This document shows, one piece after another, positions 14,695 to 23,471 of a DNA stretch of 41,078 bases. Where the stretch lies: IMG/VR virus record IMGVR_UViG_3300044821_000062, positions 1 through 41,078 of that record; one strand, 5' to 3'. Within the stretch, counting starts at the first letter, position 1, and the number at the start of each line of letters is the position of its first letter. This stretch comes from a virus. Below the pieces are notes generated by a model. That model was not told the origin of the DNA, searched no databases, and saw nothing but the letters and a program-made list of their open reading frames with translations. A program made the position numbers and the translations under genes.

Positions 14695-16067
14695 TGCTCG
14701 AACTCACTCAGAAGGGCACTTACGAGCTTGGCTCGGGCATCACGAATCAGCCCGATATGGCAGGGTTTGCGGCGGCGCGTCGCAATGCATCGGCGGCTCA
14801 CGCGCGCCGAGTGATGGAAGCGGCTCGCCTGTACGCGGATGCGCTGTCCGGGCGTATTGAGCCGTTCTTTCTCCAGCAGGCTATTCGTCCGACAAACGAA
14901 GTCGCCGTTCGGCACCTGATGGAACGCTACCCGGCGATCTATGCTGGAGACCGCAACCTGCTGGGATTGCGCGAAACGATGTCGCTCACGGACTACCAGT
15001 CCCTGTATGTTGACGTCCTGGACCGCATGTACTACGGCTACTACAACGCCTACCCCATCGTGAACAAGGGGCTCGTGAAGACGCATACGCTTCGCGATTT
15101 CCGCGTTGTGTCCCGGTATCTGCTCGATGGCGTGGTGACTCCGTTCCTGCCGGCCGGAGCCGCGAACTCGTCTTCGACAATCGGCGGCGATGCCGCGGCG
15201 CCCGCGCAGCAACGCGCATTGCTCGGCCCGGTTCCGCAAGACGGCGCGACTCAGCCGAACACGAACACGGCTCCGCTCCAGTACCAACCGTTGCTATATG
15301 AAGCCAAGACGGCGGTCAACTGGCGGGCATTCGTCAACGATGACCTGGGGATCTTTCAGGACCTCGCTAATCGGCTGGCGATCGCGGGAAATCGCGGTGT
15401 CTCAAAGTTCATCACGAAGTTTTTCTTCGACGCGAATGGCCCGAACGCCAGTTTGTACAAAGCTGGCTACGGCAACCTCATCACCCAGGCCTACGGCGCC
15501 GGCAGTAATAACCCGGTGCTCGGAGTTCAGGGTCTCAGCGATGGGCTGAAAATCCTTGCGGGCATGAAGGACTCCACGGGTGACCCGATTCTCATCACCG
15601 GGCGCATCAAGCTCGTGTATCCGCCCGCGCTTCACGTGACGGCGAACAACTTGATGAATCAGCTTTCCGTCTACCTCTCGAATGAGGGCGGCGGCCAGGC
15701 AGGTTCGACGGGTTTCCCGGCGCAGTTCCTCCAGGTCAACAACTGGCTGATTCAGAACATGGATCTGGTCATGGATCCGTATATCCCGATTGTCGTGACC
15801 AACGGCGCGCGGGGTAACACGTCCTGGGCGCTCGTAGTAGATCCCAATACCCAGAATCGGCCGTGCGTCGAAATGGGGACGCTCAACGGCTACGATACTC
15901 CGCAGATCTTCTCGAAGGTCCCCAACACTCAGCGCGTGGGCGGCGGAATCGATGCCATGCTGGGCGACTTCTACTCGATGGATCAGGAGTTGAAGATCAT
16001 CTCGGTTTTCGGCGGCACGCAGATCGACGGTCGCTCGACTGTGGCGTCGAACGGTACGGGCTCGTAG
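14694..16067 (+). CDS. Major capsid protein
   Basis: 457 aa, in the canonical place after protease/scaffold and decoration genes. The N-terminal ~110 residues are helical and may be trimmed during maturation. The rest is an alpha/beta protein with long Gly/Asn-rich loops, consistent with the HK97 fold, although I recognise it mainly from context and size. GGAGGTGGA lies upstream of the ATG. A long hairpin follows the stop. Confidence 0.85.
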   Translation: MLELTQKGTYELGSGITNQPDMAGFAAARRNASAAHARRVMEAARLYADALSGRIEPFFLQQAIRPTNEVAVRHLMERYPAIYAGDRNLLGLRETMSLTDYQSLYVDVLDRMYYGYYNAYPIVNKGLVKTHTLRDFRVVSRYLLDGVVTPFLPAGAANSSSTIGGDAAAPAQQRALLGPVPQDGATQPNTNTAPLQYQPLLYEAKTAVNWRAFVNDDLGIFQDLANRLAIAGNRGVSKFITKFFFDANGPNASLYKAGYGNLITQAYGAGSNNPVLGVQGLSDGLKILAGMKDSTGDPILITGRIKLVYPPALHVTANNLMNQLSVYLSNEGGGQAGSTGFPAQFLQVNNWLIQNMDLVMDPYIPIVVTNGARGNTSWALVVDPNTQNRPCVEMGTLNGYDTPQIFSKVPNTQRVGGGIDAMLGDFYSMDQELKIISVFGGTQIDGRSTVASNGTGS

Positions 16068-16093
16068 GGCTGCAGGAACGGGCCTTGTTTAGT

Positions 16094-16123
16094 CTCGGCG
16101 CGGGTGGCTGTTCCCGCGCCGAG
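16094..16123 (+). terminator. Strong hairpin after the capsid gene (attenuator or weak terminator)
   Basis: A perfect 11-bp stem CTCGGCGCGGG/CCCGCGCCGAG with an 8-nt loop. It lacks a T run (TCTCTCC follows), so it may stall polymerase or protect the capsid mRNA 3' end rather than terminate fully. This would lower expression of the connector genes relative to the capsid. Confidence 0.6.
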
Positions 16124-16146
16124 TCTCTCCCGGGTGATTGACTTCC

Positions 16147-16593
16147 ATGGCCTTCACTTATCAGTACGGCGCAAACCCTCCGATTGACTATCCGCGGTTG
16201 CTGATCGCGGATACCAAGGACGTTGGGCACGTGTTCGAAGACTCTGAGATCATGGCGGCAACCACAATCGTCACGTTGCAGTATCAGAGCGGCATGTACT
16301 TCGCCGGCCCGCAGGGCGCAAACTTGCCGACGACTCCGGTGAGTTACCTGCGGATCGCGGCGTGCTTGCTCGATTGCCTTGCGAGCAATTACGCGCGGTT
16401 GGCGAACGCGCTCCGGGTACTCGACATCACAATGAACGTCCAGGCGGCGGCCCAGGAGCTTCAGAAACAAGCGAAGTCTTACCGCGACACCGACGACAAC
16501 GCGGGAGCATTCATGGTAATCGAGCAATGCAATAATGAGTGGTCTTTCAGTGATAGATGGTGGAAGTCGTGGCAGAGGTTCAGCGCCCAATGA
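16147..16593 (+). CDS. Head-tail connector (adaptor) protein
   Basis: 148 aa from the ATG at 16147, which has GGTGA at a proper distance; a TTG nine bases earlier is an alternative. It is largely helical in the middle (LRIAACLLDCLASNYARLA) with a C-terminal WSFSDRWWKSW patch. Its place directly after the major capsid and before the head-closure gene, and its size, fit the adaptor ring that docks under the portal. The family call is from context more than from motifs. ATGA overlap with the next gene. Confidence 0.65.
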   Translation: MAFTYQYGANPPIDYPRLLIADTKDVGHVFEDSEIMAATTIVTLQYQSGMYFAGPQGANLPTTPVSYLRIAACLLDCLASNYARLANALRVLDITMNVQAAAQELQKQAKSYRDTDDNAGAFMVIEQCNNEWSFSDRWWKSWQRFSAQ

Positions 16594-17000
16594 ACCAATC
16601 CGCCTTCCAGGATTTGAGCGCAGTCCTAGGAGCCGTAGAAGCGGCCGGGCTGTTCTCGTCATTGTGCTCAGTGTATGAGTTCCCAGACCCGGAGACGACA
16701 GGAGTTAGCGCCTGGGGGCAAGTCAACCTGACCGACGCTGTGCCGGTTACGGGGCTTCAGAACATACCGTGCATGAAAGCGCCGATGCCCGTTGGCGATC
16801 CATCGGCCAATAATGAGAAACGCGGCTCTGAGCTCATCGAGCAAACGAACGTGTTTCACGCTTTGCTGGACGGGTTTTATCCGACCGTGGTTCAGCGGCA
16901 GTTAGCCGTCATTGATGGCGTTGCGCATTCGATATTGAACACGGAGTCAGATTCGCAGTCAATTATGACTCGTCTGGCAGTAAGGGTGTACGCGCTATGA
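16590..17000 (+). CDS. Head closure/stopper-like protein
   Basis: 136 aa from the ATG at 16590 (ATGA overlap with the adaptor). Predicted beta-rich with a VYEFPDPETTGVSAWGQVN segment. It lies in the second connector position, usually occupied by the stopper that closes the portal after packaging. No diagnostic motif was recognised, so the role comes from gene order. Confidence 0.55.
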   Translation: MNQSAFQDLSAVLGAVEAAGLFSSLCSVYEFPDPETTGVSAWGQVNLTDAVPVTGLQNIPCMKAPMPVGDPSANNEKRGSELIEQTNVFHALLDGFYPTVVQRQLAVIDGVAHSILNTESDSQSIMTRLAVRVYAL

Positions 17001-17119
17001 GGCTTCTGTTTGAGGATGTTGGCGTGGTATCCGTCGTAAAGACGTGGCGCGAGTGCCGGATTGCGGATAGCGGCTGGCGCGGAGCATGGAACTGGTTTGT
17101 GCTGTGGTGGTATCGGTGA
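16997..17119 (+). CDS. Small 40-aa ORF in the connector region
   Basis: It encodes an aromatic-rich peptide (NWFVLWWYR at its end). Its ATG overlaps the previous stop and its TGA overlaps a GTG start of the next gene, so it fits the coupled gene chain. It may be a true small gene or a coupling ORF. Confidence 0.4.
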   Translation: MRLLFEDVGVVSVVKTWRECRIADSGWRGAWNWFVLWWYR

Positions 17120-17586
17120 AACTCACCGCTCAATTTCGGGGCTACGATAAGCTTTCTCTTCGCGTGAAATATCTGCAACGCGCCGCGGCCTGGGGGCTCA
17201 AGGCTGGCGTTGGAGAAGCGGGCCTGTTGATGGAGACGTCGGCAAAGGGTTACGTCCCAGTGCTTACGGGCAAACTGCGGGACTCCATCCACACGGAGAG
17301 CGTTGAGGACACCGAAGAGGTTCAGCGGGTCAAGGTTACCCCTATCACTGAGGCCGATAACAAGTACGGGTTCGAGCCCGCGTACCCGCGACGCATCGAG
17401 CTGGGTTTCTTCGGTCCTGACTCTCTCGGCCGGGTATACCATCAGGCGCCACAACCGTACATGCGGCCGGCCTTCGATGAGAATCAGGTGGAGGCCCGGG
17501 TTCGGATCAAAGACTCGATCCTGATGGAGTTACAGGCTGCCACAAACACGGCGGCGGGCGCCAGCAACCGAAGGAAAGCAGCGTGA
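17116..17586 (+). CDS. Tail completion protein, HK97 gp10-like
   Basis: 156 aa from the GTG at 17116; an ATG at 17086 in the same frame would add ten residues. The sequence has the family pattern: an N-terminal amphipathic region, then KGYVPVLTGKLRDSI, RRIELGF and a C-terminal QPYMRPAFDEN. Such proteins join the head connector to the tail terminator. The stop overlaps the next start (GTGA). Confidence 0.8.
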   Translation: MKLTAQFRGYDKLSLRVKYLQRAAAWGLKAGVGEAGLLMETSAKGYVPVLTGKLRDSIHTESVEDTEEVQRVKVTPITEADNKYGFEPAYPRRIELGFFGPDSLGRVYHQAPQPYMRPAFDENQVEARVRIKDSILMELQAATNTAAGASNRRKAA

Positions 17587-18029
17587 GCGCCGGCCTGGAA
17601 TTGCAGCTCCGCGAGTTCATGATCGCGAACCCAGGGGTGAGCGCGTACCTGGGGCAGCGGTGGTATTTTATCCAGCTACCCCAGGCGAACAAGACCTACC
17701 CGGCCGCGACCGTCCAGAGAATCTCAACGATCCCGGACGGCACGAACATGAGGCAGGATTACCGTTGGCAGAAGTCTGGATGGTGCCGGCTTCAGATCAC
17801 GGTATTTGTTGGGGGCGCCGATAGCGCCCAGGTGGCGGAGGATGTTTCGCTCGCGCTTCAGGATGCGATGCGGACATTCAACCCGGCCGTTGAGTCAGTA
17901 TCGCCCCAGGTGAGCTATCAGGGGCCGAATTTCCGCCTGAACCGTCGACTGATGTTTCAGGCTCAGACAGAACAGCCGATCTTGATGGATATTCAGGATT
18001 GGCGGGTGTGGTACAGAGACAGCGATTAA
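17583..18029 (+). CDS. Tail terminator protein (DUF3168-like)
   Basis: 148 aa from a GTG that overlaps the previous stop. The order of an N-terminal helix, TYPAATVQRIST, WCRLQITVFVGGADSAQVAED and a C-terminal beta segment matches tail terminator proteins that cap the tail tube at the head-proximal end. It lies immediately before the tail tube gene, as expected. Confidence 0.75.
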   Translation: MSAGLELQLREFMIANPGVSAYLGQRWYFIQLPQANKTYPAATVQRISTIPDGTNMRQDYRWQKSGWCRLQITVFVGGADSAQVAEDVSLALQDAMRTFNPAVESVSPQVSYQGPNFRLNRRLMFQAQTEQPILMDIQDWRVWYRDSD

Positions 18030-18039
18030 GGAGACGACA

Positions 18040-18510
18040 TTGAGCAATACGATTGAAATTCCGACCCTCTTAGCGTTGCCGTCAATTGGGTCACAGCTAT
18101 GGTACGGGGATGGAACGTCCCCCGAAAACTGGACTCTCATAACGAACGCGGCGCAATACAAAGGCCTGAGCCTGGGCGCAAAAATGGAAGACGTCACGAA
18201 CAACAACACGAACAATCCGTGGCGCCGCAAGATTCCTACGTTGCTGGATGCTGGCGACATGGCCTTTGACCTGTATTTCATCCCGAACGACGCCGGGCAC
18301 AAGGCCATCGTTGCGCTGTTCACGAACCGTGGATTGCCGACGGCGCCGGGCGTTCCGATTCAGTTCAAGCTGGTTTTCTCGGACGTGGGTCAGACCACTT
18401 GGTACTTCGACGGGTTCATCTCGAAACTGGACCTGTCCGGCGTGATTGATTCGGTGTGGAAATTCTCAGCCATGATCACGGCCGAGGGCGAACCCACCTT
18501 CCCGGCGTAG
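18040..18510 (+). CDS. Major tail tube protein
   Basis: 156 aa from a TTG start with AAGGAG at the right distance. Predicted beta-rich with MEDVTNNNTNNPWRRKIPT and GFISKLDLSG segments typical of tail tube subunits, which stack as hexameric rings around the tape measure. It is followed by a strong terminator, consistent with high expression ended cleanly. Its place between terminator protein and chaperones is canonical. Confidence 0.8.
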   Translation: MSNTIEIPTLLALPSIGSQLWYGDGTSPENWTLITNAAQYKGLSLGAKMEDVTNNNTNNPWRRKIPTLLDAGDMAFDLYFIPNDAGHKAIVALFTNRGLPTAPGVPIQFKLVFSDVGQTTWYFDGFISKLDLSGVIDSVWKFSAMITAEGEPTFPA

Positions 18511-18544
18511 TTCTCGACATATTGTTGCAACGTCCTAGCTGATA

Positions 18545-18572
18545 CGGGCGCCCAATCAAGGGCGCCCGTTTT
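18545..18572 (+). terminator. Rho-independent terminator after the tail tube gene
   Basis: A perfect 9-bp stem CGGGCGCCC/GGGCGCCCG, loop AATCAA, then TTTT. Confidence 0.9.
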
Positions 18573-18577
18573 GCGTT

Positions 18578-18589
18578 TATGCTGGATTC
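18578..18589 (+). promoter_or_regulatory. Leaderless -10 element before the tail chaperone gene
   Basis: TATGCT (18578-18583) ends 6 nt before the ATG at 18590, directly after a terminator. No good -35 is seen because the upstream bases form the terminator stem. Confidence 0.55.
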
Positions 18590-18949
18590 ATGGATCTTGT
18601 AAACTACCCGTCCGTTGAACTCGGCGGCAAGACGTTCACCCTGAAGTACCGCTACAAGGACATGAAGCTCCTTGCGGATGAACATAAGATAGACCTGTTC
18701 GAGGTTCCAGCATTTTCAGAAAAGATCGATGAGAAGTTCGTTCCGTTGCGCGGGCTCGCGCTTATGGATCGAGTCATCAAGCTTTTGGCGTACGGCGCTC
18801 AGATCAGCGTCGAAGAGGCGGCCGAAGTCATCACGGTTCGGGACATGCCGGACGCGATCAATGCGATTCGGCAAGCAGTGGTAAAAGCTTCGCCCCAGGC
18901 GACGGCGACGGAGAAAGCAGCTCCGGGGTTACCGTCACAAATCCAGTAG
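18590..18949 (+). CDS. Tail assembly chaperone, first ORF (gpG-like)
   Basis: 119 aa. Its place between tail tube and tape measure, the mixed alpha/beta N-terminus (ELGGKTFTLKYRYKDM) and the small size fit the upstream tail assembly chaperone. The -1 frame is open from 18733 through the stop of this ORF to 19290, so some ribosomes should slip back one base near the end and make a longer fusion, as with lambda G/GT. The ATG has no ribosome binding site and sits 6 nt after a TATGCT hexamer. Confidence 0.8.
   Translation: MDLVNYPSVELGGKTFTLKYRYKDMKLLADEHKIDLFEVPAFSEKIDEKFVPLRGLALMDRVIKLLAYGAQISVEEAAEVITVRDMPDAINAIRQAVVKASPQATATEKAAPGLPSQIQ
18883..18931 (+). other. Candidate -1 programmed frameshift region
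   Basis: Within the last 23 codons of the first chaperone ORF, two codons can re-pair perfectly after slipping back one base: AAA in GTA-AAA-GCT (18881-18889) and GGG in CCG-GGG-TTA (18923-18931). Neither is a full X-XXY-YYZ heptamer. The -1 frame stays open to 19290. Confidence 0.5.
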
Positions 18950-18966
18950 ATCCAGACCAACGGTGG

Positions 18967-19290
18967 TTGGATCTTTGGTCATCGGGACGAGTAGACCTGG
19001 GGCTGACCGATGAACAATTCTGGAGCCTGACAGTGAGAGAGCACAAGGCGCTCGTGAGCCGCTTGCGATTGAGAGAACGAAACCAAGATCGGCGCTTCGC
19101 TCTGATCGCGGCGGTAACGGCAAACTGCCATCGCGACCCAGCGAAAAGACCTGAGCCGTTCACGGAAGCGGACTTCATGCCGGGCACTCAACAGAAGTCG
19201 AAAGTATTGACCTTCCCGTCCGTCGAAGACCAAATCGAAATGGCGAAACGGGATACTGAAATCCTGAAACAAATCAGGCGAAGGGGATAA
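18967..19290 (+). CDS. Tail assembly chaperone, downstream ORF (gpT-like, expressed by -1 frameshift)
   Basis: 107 aa counted from a TTG, but no ribosome binding site or credible start exists, and the frame is open back to 18733, overlapping the upstream chaperone. It is therefore best read as the C-terminal extension of a fusion made by -1 frameshifting. The part beyond the upstream stop is charged and helical (LRLRERNQDRRFALIAAV, then a long basic C-terminus). Such extensions bind the tape measure protein and bring tube subunits to it. Confidence 0.75.
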   Translation: MDLWSSGRVDLGLTDEQFWSLTVREHKALVSRLRLRERNQDRRFALIAAVTANCHRDPAKRPEPFTEADFMPGTQQKSKVLTFPSVEDQIEMAKRDTEILKQIRRRG

Positions 19291-19292
19291 GC

Positions 19293-22200
19293 ATGGCATC
19301 CGGGAACAACAGCGGAACTGGCGATCTTGACATTCTCATTGGTGGAGACATTTCACCACTCGACGATGCACTTTCGGGTATCAGCGAAAGCGCCCAGGCC
19401 GCGGCCAGCGCGGTCAATGCCGCGCTCGGATCCACCGATGGGGCCGACGCTCTTACCACGAGCGCCACGGCCGCGGCGGGCGCGATTTCGGGCATTGCGC
19501 CCGCCGCTCAGGCGGCCGGATCAGCGGTCGCCGGTGTGGACACGGCGATTACGACCACCACGGGCGACACGGAAGGGCTCACGGCCGCAATCTCAAGTCT
19601 AGGCCAGCGCCTGGACGCGATCAATAACCAACTGACCACGGCGAACTCTTCACTCGCTGACATCGCGGATAGCGAGCAGCGAGTAGCGGAATCATCGCAG
19701 GAATCGGCCGGCGCGCTCGAGAAGGTTTCCGGCGCGCTCGAGACAGTCAAAAGTGTAGCGGAAGCGCTCGCCGCGGTTGCGCTTGCTGAGACGTTGCGGG
19801 AATTTGCGACGGCCGCTATCGAAGCTTACGGTGAGGCTCAACGCGTCGAGACGTCACTCCGGTTGATGAGTGGTTCCGCCGAATCGGCGTCCGAAATCAT
19901 GGAACATCTCGACGAGATGTCCACGAAGCTAGGCATACCGCTGGCGAACCTGGAAGCGGCGGCGCAACGCGCGTCAACGGTGCTTGGAACTGGCGACGGG
20001 CTTACGGCCGCGCTCAACGCCGCGGCGAATGCCAGCGCCGCTACAGGCGGCTCATTTGACAGCGTAGTAAACGCGCTGGACCGCATCCAAACCACGGGCG
20101 CGGTTACCGGCCGACAGTTGATGGCGCTTGGGCTTCAGTGGCAAGACCTTGCTACGACGATGGGCGTTTCGATCGATGAGGCTCAGGCGCGGTTGAAGCG
20201 AGGCGGTCAGGATGCGGTACAGGATGTCCAGGCTGTTGTGGACGCGATCGAGCAAAAGTATGGCGACGCCGCGGCCCAACAGGCGCAAGGAATTCTGTCT
20301 CAGATTCAGCAACTGAAAAACGCCGCAACGCTGGTGATGCAACAAATCGGCGAAGCGATCGCGCCGGCCGTCACCAGTATCGTCACAGCGCTCAAGACAA
20401 CGGTGATTCCGGCAATTCAGGCGGCCGTGGATGCGTTCAAGGCGCTCCCCCCGGGGATTCAGGATGTAATCGTTATTGGCGGAGCGCTGGCGACCGCGCT
20501 TGTGCCGGTTGCGGCCGGGCTCGCCACGTTGGGCTTTGCGATTTCAGGCGTAGAGACATTGCTTGGCGCTCTCGGCGTATCGTTTGGTCAGACGGCAGTT
20601 GCGGCCGGCACGTTTGCTGCGGCCGAAACAGCGGCGACGGCAGCGACGGAAGGTCTGGGCGCCGCAGCGGGAACCGTGGGAACCGGGCTGCTGAGCGGTA
20701 TCGGGGCTGCTATCGCGAGCATCGCGGCGGTGGCGTTACCGTCTCTCGGGGCCGCAGTGCTGGCGACCCGGGATCAGCTGGACGCGTTGAAAGCATCGGC
20801 GGCGAATTTCGACGCCACGCTGAAGGGAGCCACAAATACAGCGATCAACCATACGGCCGCACTGAAGGACATGGAATCCGGCGTCAAAGCGGCGATGGCT
20901 GCGTATAACTCCGGGATCACGATCATTGGTCAGTACTCCGGAGCAACGAAGGATTTCGTCGAGAAGCAACAGGCGCTAGTTCAGGCCGAGAAAGATGCGA
21001 AGCAAACGCTTCTCGATGTGACGGCGGCGCATAACGCCGGGCTCGCTCCGTTGTCTCTGGTGACAGCGGCGACGATAGCTCTCCAGAAAGCGCACGAAGC
21101 GGCGAACCCGGCGATCAAGGCGACAACGCTTTCGTTTGCAGACTTAGCGGCAAATGCGGTAATCACTCAACAGAACGTCGAAGAGTCGCGTAAGACCTTC
21201 CTCCAGACTGAAGCGGCGTTCATCTCCGGGTTTTCATCTCTTGCGGCTTATGATGCGGCCTGGAATCAGTACTCGAAGGATGCAAAAGCGGCCGGTGTTG
21301 TCGCTACCGATGTCACTCACGCGATCATCTCGCAAACGCAGTCAGCCAATGAGTCAATCCAGAAATTGACAGGGTTGATTGATACCTTCGAAACGCTCGA
21401 TAACATCGAGAACAAGAATCTCCAGCAAAGCGTTGCGACGTCGGCGTCATGGAAAGCGGCGCAAGAGCAAGCCAGCAAGTTAGGGCTGACGTTGGTTGAT
21501 GCTGGCGACCATTTGCAGGTTGACTTCACCGACAAGGCGACGAAGGCCGGAACTACAACGGACGCGTTGCGCAAGTACATCGAGAGCCTGTACGGACAGA
21601 CGGATGCCTATACCGTTCTCGTGAACGGCAAGGTCATGCCCGTACTTCAAAGCCTGTCTGATGGGCTCGCCAAGAACATCATTCAGGCCGGCGGCTTTTC
21701 GTCGGCGATGGAAAATGTCACCGACAAGGCGGGCAAGGCGGCCGGACAAATCGAAGTGCTTCGCGGGAGCACTGAAGCATATCAGACGGCCAGCGACGCG
21801 GCATCGGCGTCGATCATGACGGCTACAGGGAAAGTTGAGAGCCAGGCCGAAGCGGTCAAAGCGGTGAACGACGCATGGCTCGCCGCGGCGAAAGCTCAGG
21901 GCTCCTACCTCGAAGTGACGAACGCGGGCGCTGGCGAGATCGATGATGAGACGGGCGCGATTCAAACTCAAACCGAGTCAATCGGCGGCCAGATCAATGC
22001 TGTCAATGAACTCGCTCGGGCCTGGGATCTGGAGCTGGCGGCAAGCGAATCAGCCGCGGCCGGCCCGTCGAAGTCATCGAGCGCGAAAGGCGCCGGTGGA
22101 GTATCAGTGTCGCAACAAAACGTGCTCAGCATGTACGCGATGGCGGGCGCGACTGGTGGTCAGCTTGACGCGCTCGCTCAGGCGATGGGGCTGGTTGTGG

Positions 22201-23111
22201 TGGGTCAGAATCAGTACGCGACTCAGGACTACATCAACAGCCTGAAGCAACCCGGGGGGAACCCGAACGGCACCACGATCAGTAGTGGAGTCACGATCCA
22301 GAAGGGGTATTTCACTCCGACAACTGGGTCTACAAGCTCCTCGAGCACGAGCACGGCGACGGCGGCGACTCCGGTCAGCACGAGCACGGCGACGGCAACC
22401 ACGGCGGCGGCCGGCGCGACCAATGCTGCGCTCTCTTCGCTGGTGGCCACAGAGCAGCAGTACCAGCAGACCTTAAGCGACACCATAGCGGCATACCAGA
22501 CCGGAAACGAGACGCTCGCCGACGTCCAGGCCGCGCTGGCGAACTATCAGGCCGCGATGGATCAGGTCCAGGCCGCGGTGGATGAAACTGCGGCGACAAC
22601 GCAATCGTTATCTCAGGCGACGGGATCCCAGACCACCGCGGCCGATACGCTGGCGACGACTACGGCGGCGACGGCGGCAACCGTCACTGAGGCGGCCATG
22701 AGCATCGGCGACGCGCTCACAGGTACGGCCCAGGCTGCTACAGCCGCGGCGGCGGCAGTCAACACCACCACGGCGGCGCTCGCTGGAATGACGATGGAAG
22801 GATCGTTTGGTAGTGGAACCACGGCGACGGCGATGGCTCCGGATGTCGCCACGTCCGTAACAGCCGGGCTCGCCACGGGGCCGGCTTCGACGTATGGGCT
22901 TGTTCCGGCCAGTGGTCAGGTGATGTCTGGTCTGACTTCGGTGGTAGGATCGGATCTTTCGGCCAGCTCCCAGACGCCGACGGCCCAGGTGACCGTCAAC
23001 GTGTCGGCGGGTACCGTTGTCGGAGCCAACGGGATGCAACAGCTTTCGCAGATGGTCGGAAATCAGATCGTGACTCAGCTTCGACAGGTGACGGGCCTTA
23101 AGATCCCCTAG
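19293..23111 (+). CDS. Tail tape measure protein
   Basis: 1272 aa, the longest gene in the window, placed after the chaperones. The Ala/Thr/Ser-rich helical N-terminus and the region GRQLMALGLQWQDLATTMG at about residue 270 match the tape-measure N-terminal domain. Hydrophobic segments follow around residues 385-475 (for example PPGIQDVIVIGGALATALV), which may cross the host membrane at infection. The C-terminal third is a low-complexity Thr/Ala region. At about 0.15 nm per residue the tail should be near 190 nm long. AGGGG precedes the ATG. A 33-bp unit is duplicated at 22344-22396. Confidence 0.9.
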   Translation: MASGNNSGTGDLDILIGGDISPLDDALSGISESAQAAASAVNAALGSTDGADALTTSATAAAGAISGIAPAAQAAGSAVAGVDTAITTTTGDTEGLTAAISSLGQRLDAINNQLTTANSSLADIADSEQRVAESSQESAGALEKVSGALETVKSVAEALAAVALAETLREFATAAIEAYGEAQRVETSLRLMSGSAESASEIMEHLDEMSTKLGIPLANLEAAAQRASTVLGTGDGLTAALNAAANASAATGGSFDSVVNALDRIQTTGAVTGRQLMALGLQWQDLATTMGVSIDEAQARLKRGGQDAVQDVQAVVDAIEQKYGDAAAQQAQGILSQIQQLKNAATLVMQQIGEAIAPAVTSIVTALKTTVIPAIQAAVDAFKALPPGIQDVIVIGGALATALVPVAAGLATLGFAISGVETLLGALGVSFGQTAVAAGTFAAAETAATAATEGLGAAAGTVGTGLLSGIGAAIASIAAVALPSLGAAVLATRDQLDALKASAANFDATLKGATNTAINHTAALKDMESGVKAAMAAYNSGITIIGQYSGATKDFVEKQQALVQAEKDAKQTLLDVTAAHNAGLAPLSLVTAATIALQKAHEAANPAIKATTLSFADLAANAVITQQNVEESRKTFLQTEAAFISGFSSLAAYDAAWNQYSKDAKAAGVVATDVTHAIISQTQSANESIQKLTGLIDTFETLDNIENKNLQQSVATSASWKAAQEQASKLGLTLVDAGDHLQVDFTDKATKAGTTTDALRKYIESLYGQTDAYTVLVNGKVMPVLQSLSDGLAKNIIQAGGFSSAMENVTDKAGKAAGQIEVLRGSTEAYQTASDAASASIMTATGKVESQAEAVKAVNDAWLAAAKAQGSYLEVTNAGAGEIDDETGAIQTQTESIGGQINAVNELARAWDLELAASESAAAGPSKSSSAKGAGGVSVSQQNVLSMYAMAGATGGQLDALAQAMGLVVVGQNQYATQDYINSLKQPGGNPNGTTISSGVTIQKGYFTPTTGSTSSSSTSTATAATPVSTSTATATTAAAGATNAALSSLVATEQQYQQTLSDTIAAYQTGNETLADVQAALANYQAAMDQVQAAVDETAATTQSLSQATGSQTTAADTLATTTAATAATVTEAAMSIGDALTGTAQAATAAAAAVNTTTAALAGMTMEGSFGSGTTATAMAPDVATSVTAGLATGPASTYGLVPASGQVMSGLTSVVGSDLSASSQTPTAQVTVNVSAGTVVGANGMQQLSQMVGNQIVTQLRQVTGLKIP
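22344..22396 (+). repeat. Short direct repeat in the tape measure gene
   Basis: A 20-nt sequence (22344-22363) is repeated exactly at 22377-22396, a 33-bp period encoding TSTATA-type residues. In-frame units like this can change tail length by slippage. Confidence 0.7.
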
Positions 23112-23195
23112 CCGCTTTTGCGGGGGTTGACGCGGAAATATAAGCGCGGCAAAATAGATCCAACAGTAGACAAGCTCCTCTCAAGCTCCTAACTA

Positions 23196-23235
23196 GCGGG
23201 CCGTCTCTCCTCCGGGGCGGCCCGCTTCCTTTTTT
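23196..23235 (+). terminator. Rho-independent terminator after the tape measure gene
   Basis: Stem GCGGGCCG/CGGCCCGC, extended inward by wobble pairs, followed within four bases by TTTTTT. The 142-nt gap before the next gene also holds a TTGACG at about 23126 and the direct repeat CAAGCTCCT (23171 and 23182). Confidence 0.85.
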
Positions 23236-23239
23236 CCAG

Positions 23240-23252
23240 TACAATCAAAAGC
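23240..23252 (+). promoter_or_regulatory. Leaderless -10 element before the tail-tip genes
   Basis: TACAAT (23240-23245), a near-consensus -10, ends 7 nt before the ATG at 23253. It lies directly after a terminator. No ribosome binding site and no clear -35. Confidence 0.55.
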
Positions 23253-23471
23253 ATGAAGCCGATACATGACGTGCTGGTCGCTTTCTCTGGCGACGAAACG
23301 GCGCTCATTGCGGAGAAACAGGCGCGCGATGCCAAAGTGGCGCAACTCCGGCAAGAGATGCTCCAGATTCACGGCTGTCTTGAAACGTGTTGGGCAAAGA
23401 AGTATGCGGCGGCGCGAGCTGCGGCTCCAGCGAACCTGAAACAGACGATCCTGAAAGTTGGGGGTAAGTAA
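23253..23471 (+). CDS. Small hypothetical protein at the head of the tail-tip operon
   Basis: 72 aa, helical, with a Cys pair (HGCLETCW) in the middle and a basic C-terminus. The family is not recognised. It is the first gene after the terminator and -10 element and overlaps the next start by one base. It may be a small virion or assembly protein. Confidence 0.55.
   Translation: MKPIHDVLVAFSGDETALIAEKQARDAKVAQLRQEMLQIHGCLETCWAKKYAAARAAAPANLKQTILKVGGK

Noticed and set aside
14625-15287. 220-codon minus-strand frame opposite the capsid gene (similarly 15997-16662)
   Set aside because: Composition typical of antisense frames; capsid and connector genes explain the region.
22608-23039. Minus-strand frames in the tape measure 3' end
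   Set aside because: Low-complexity antisense of Ala/Thr-rich coding sequence.
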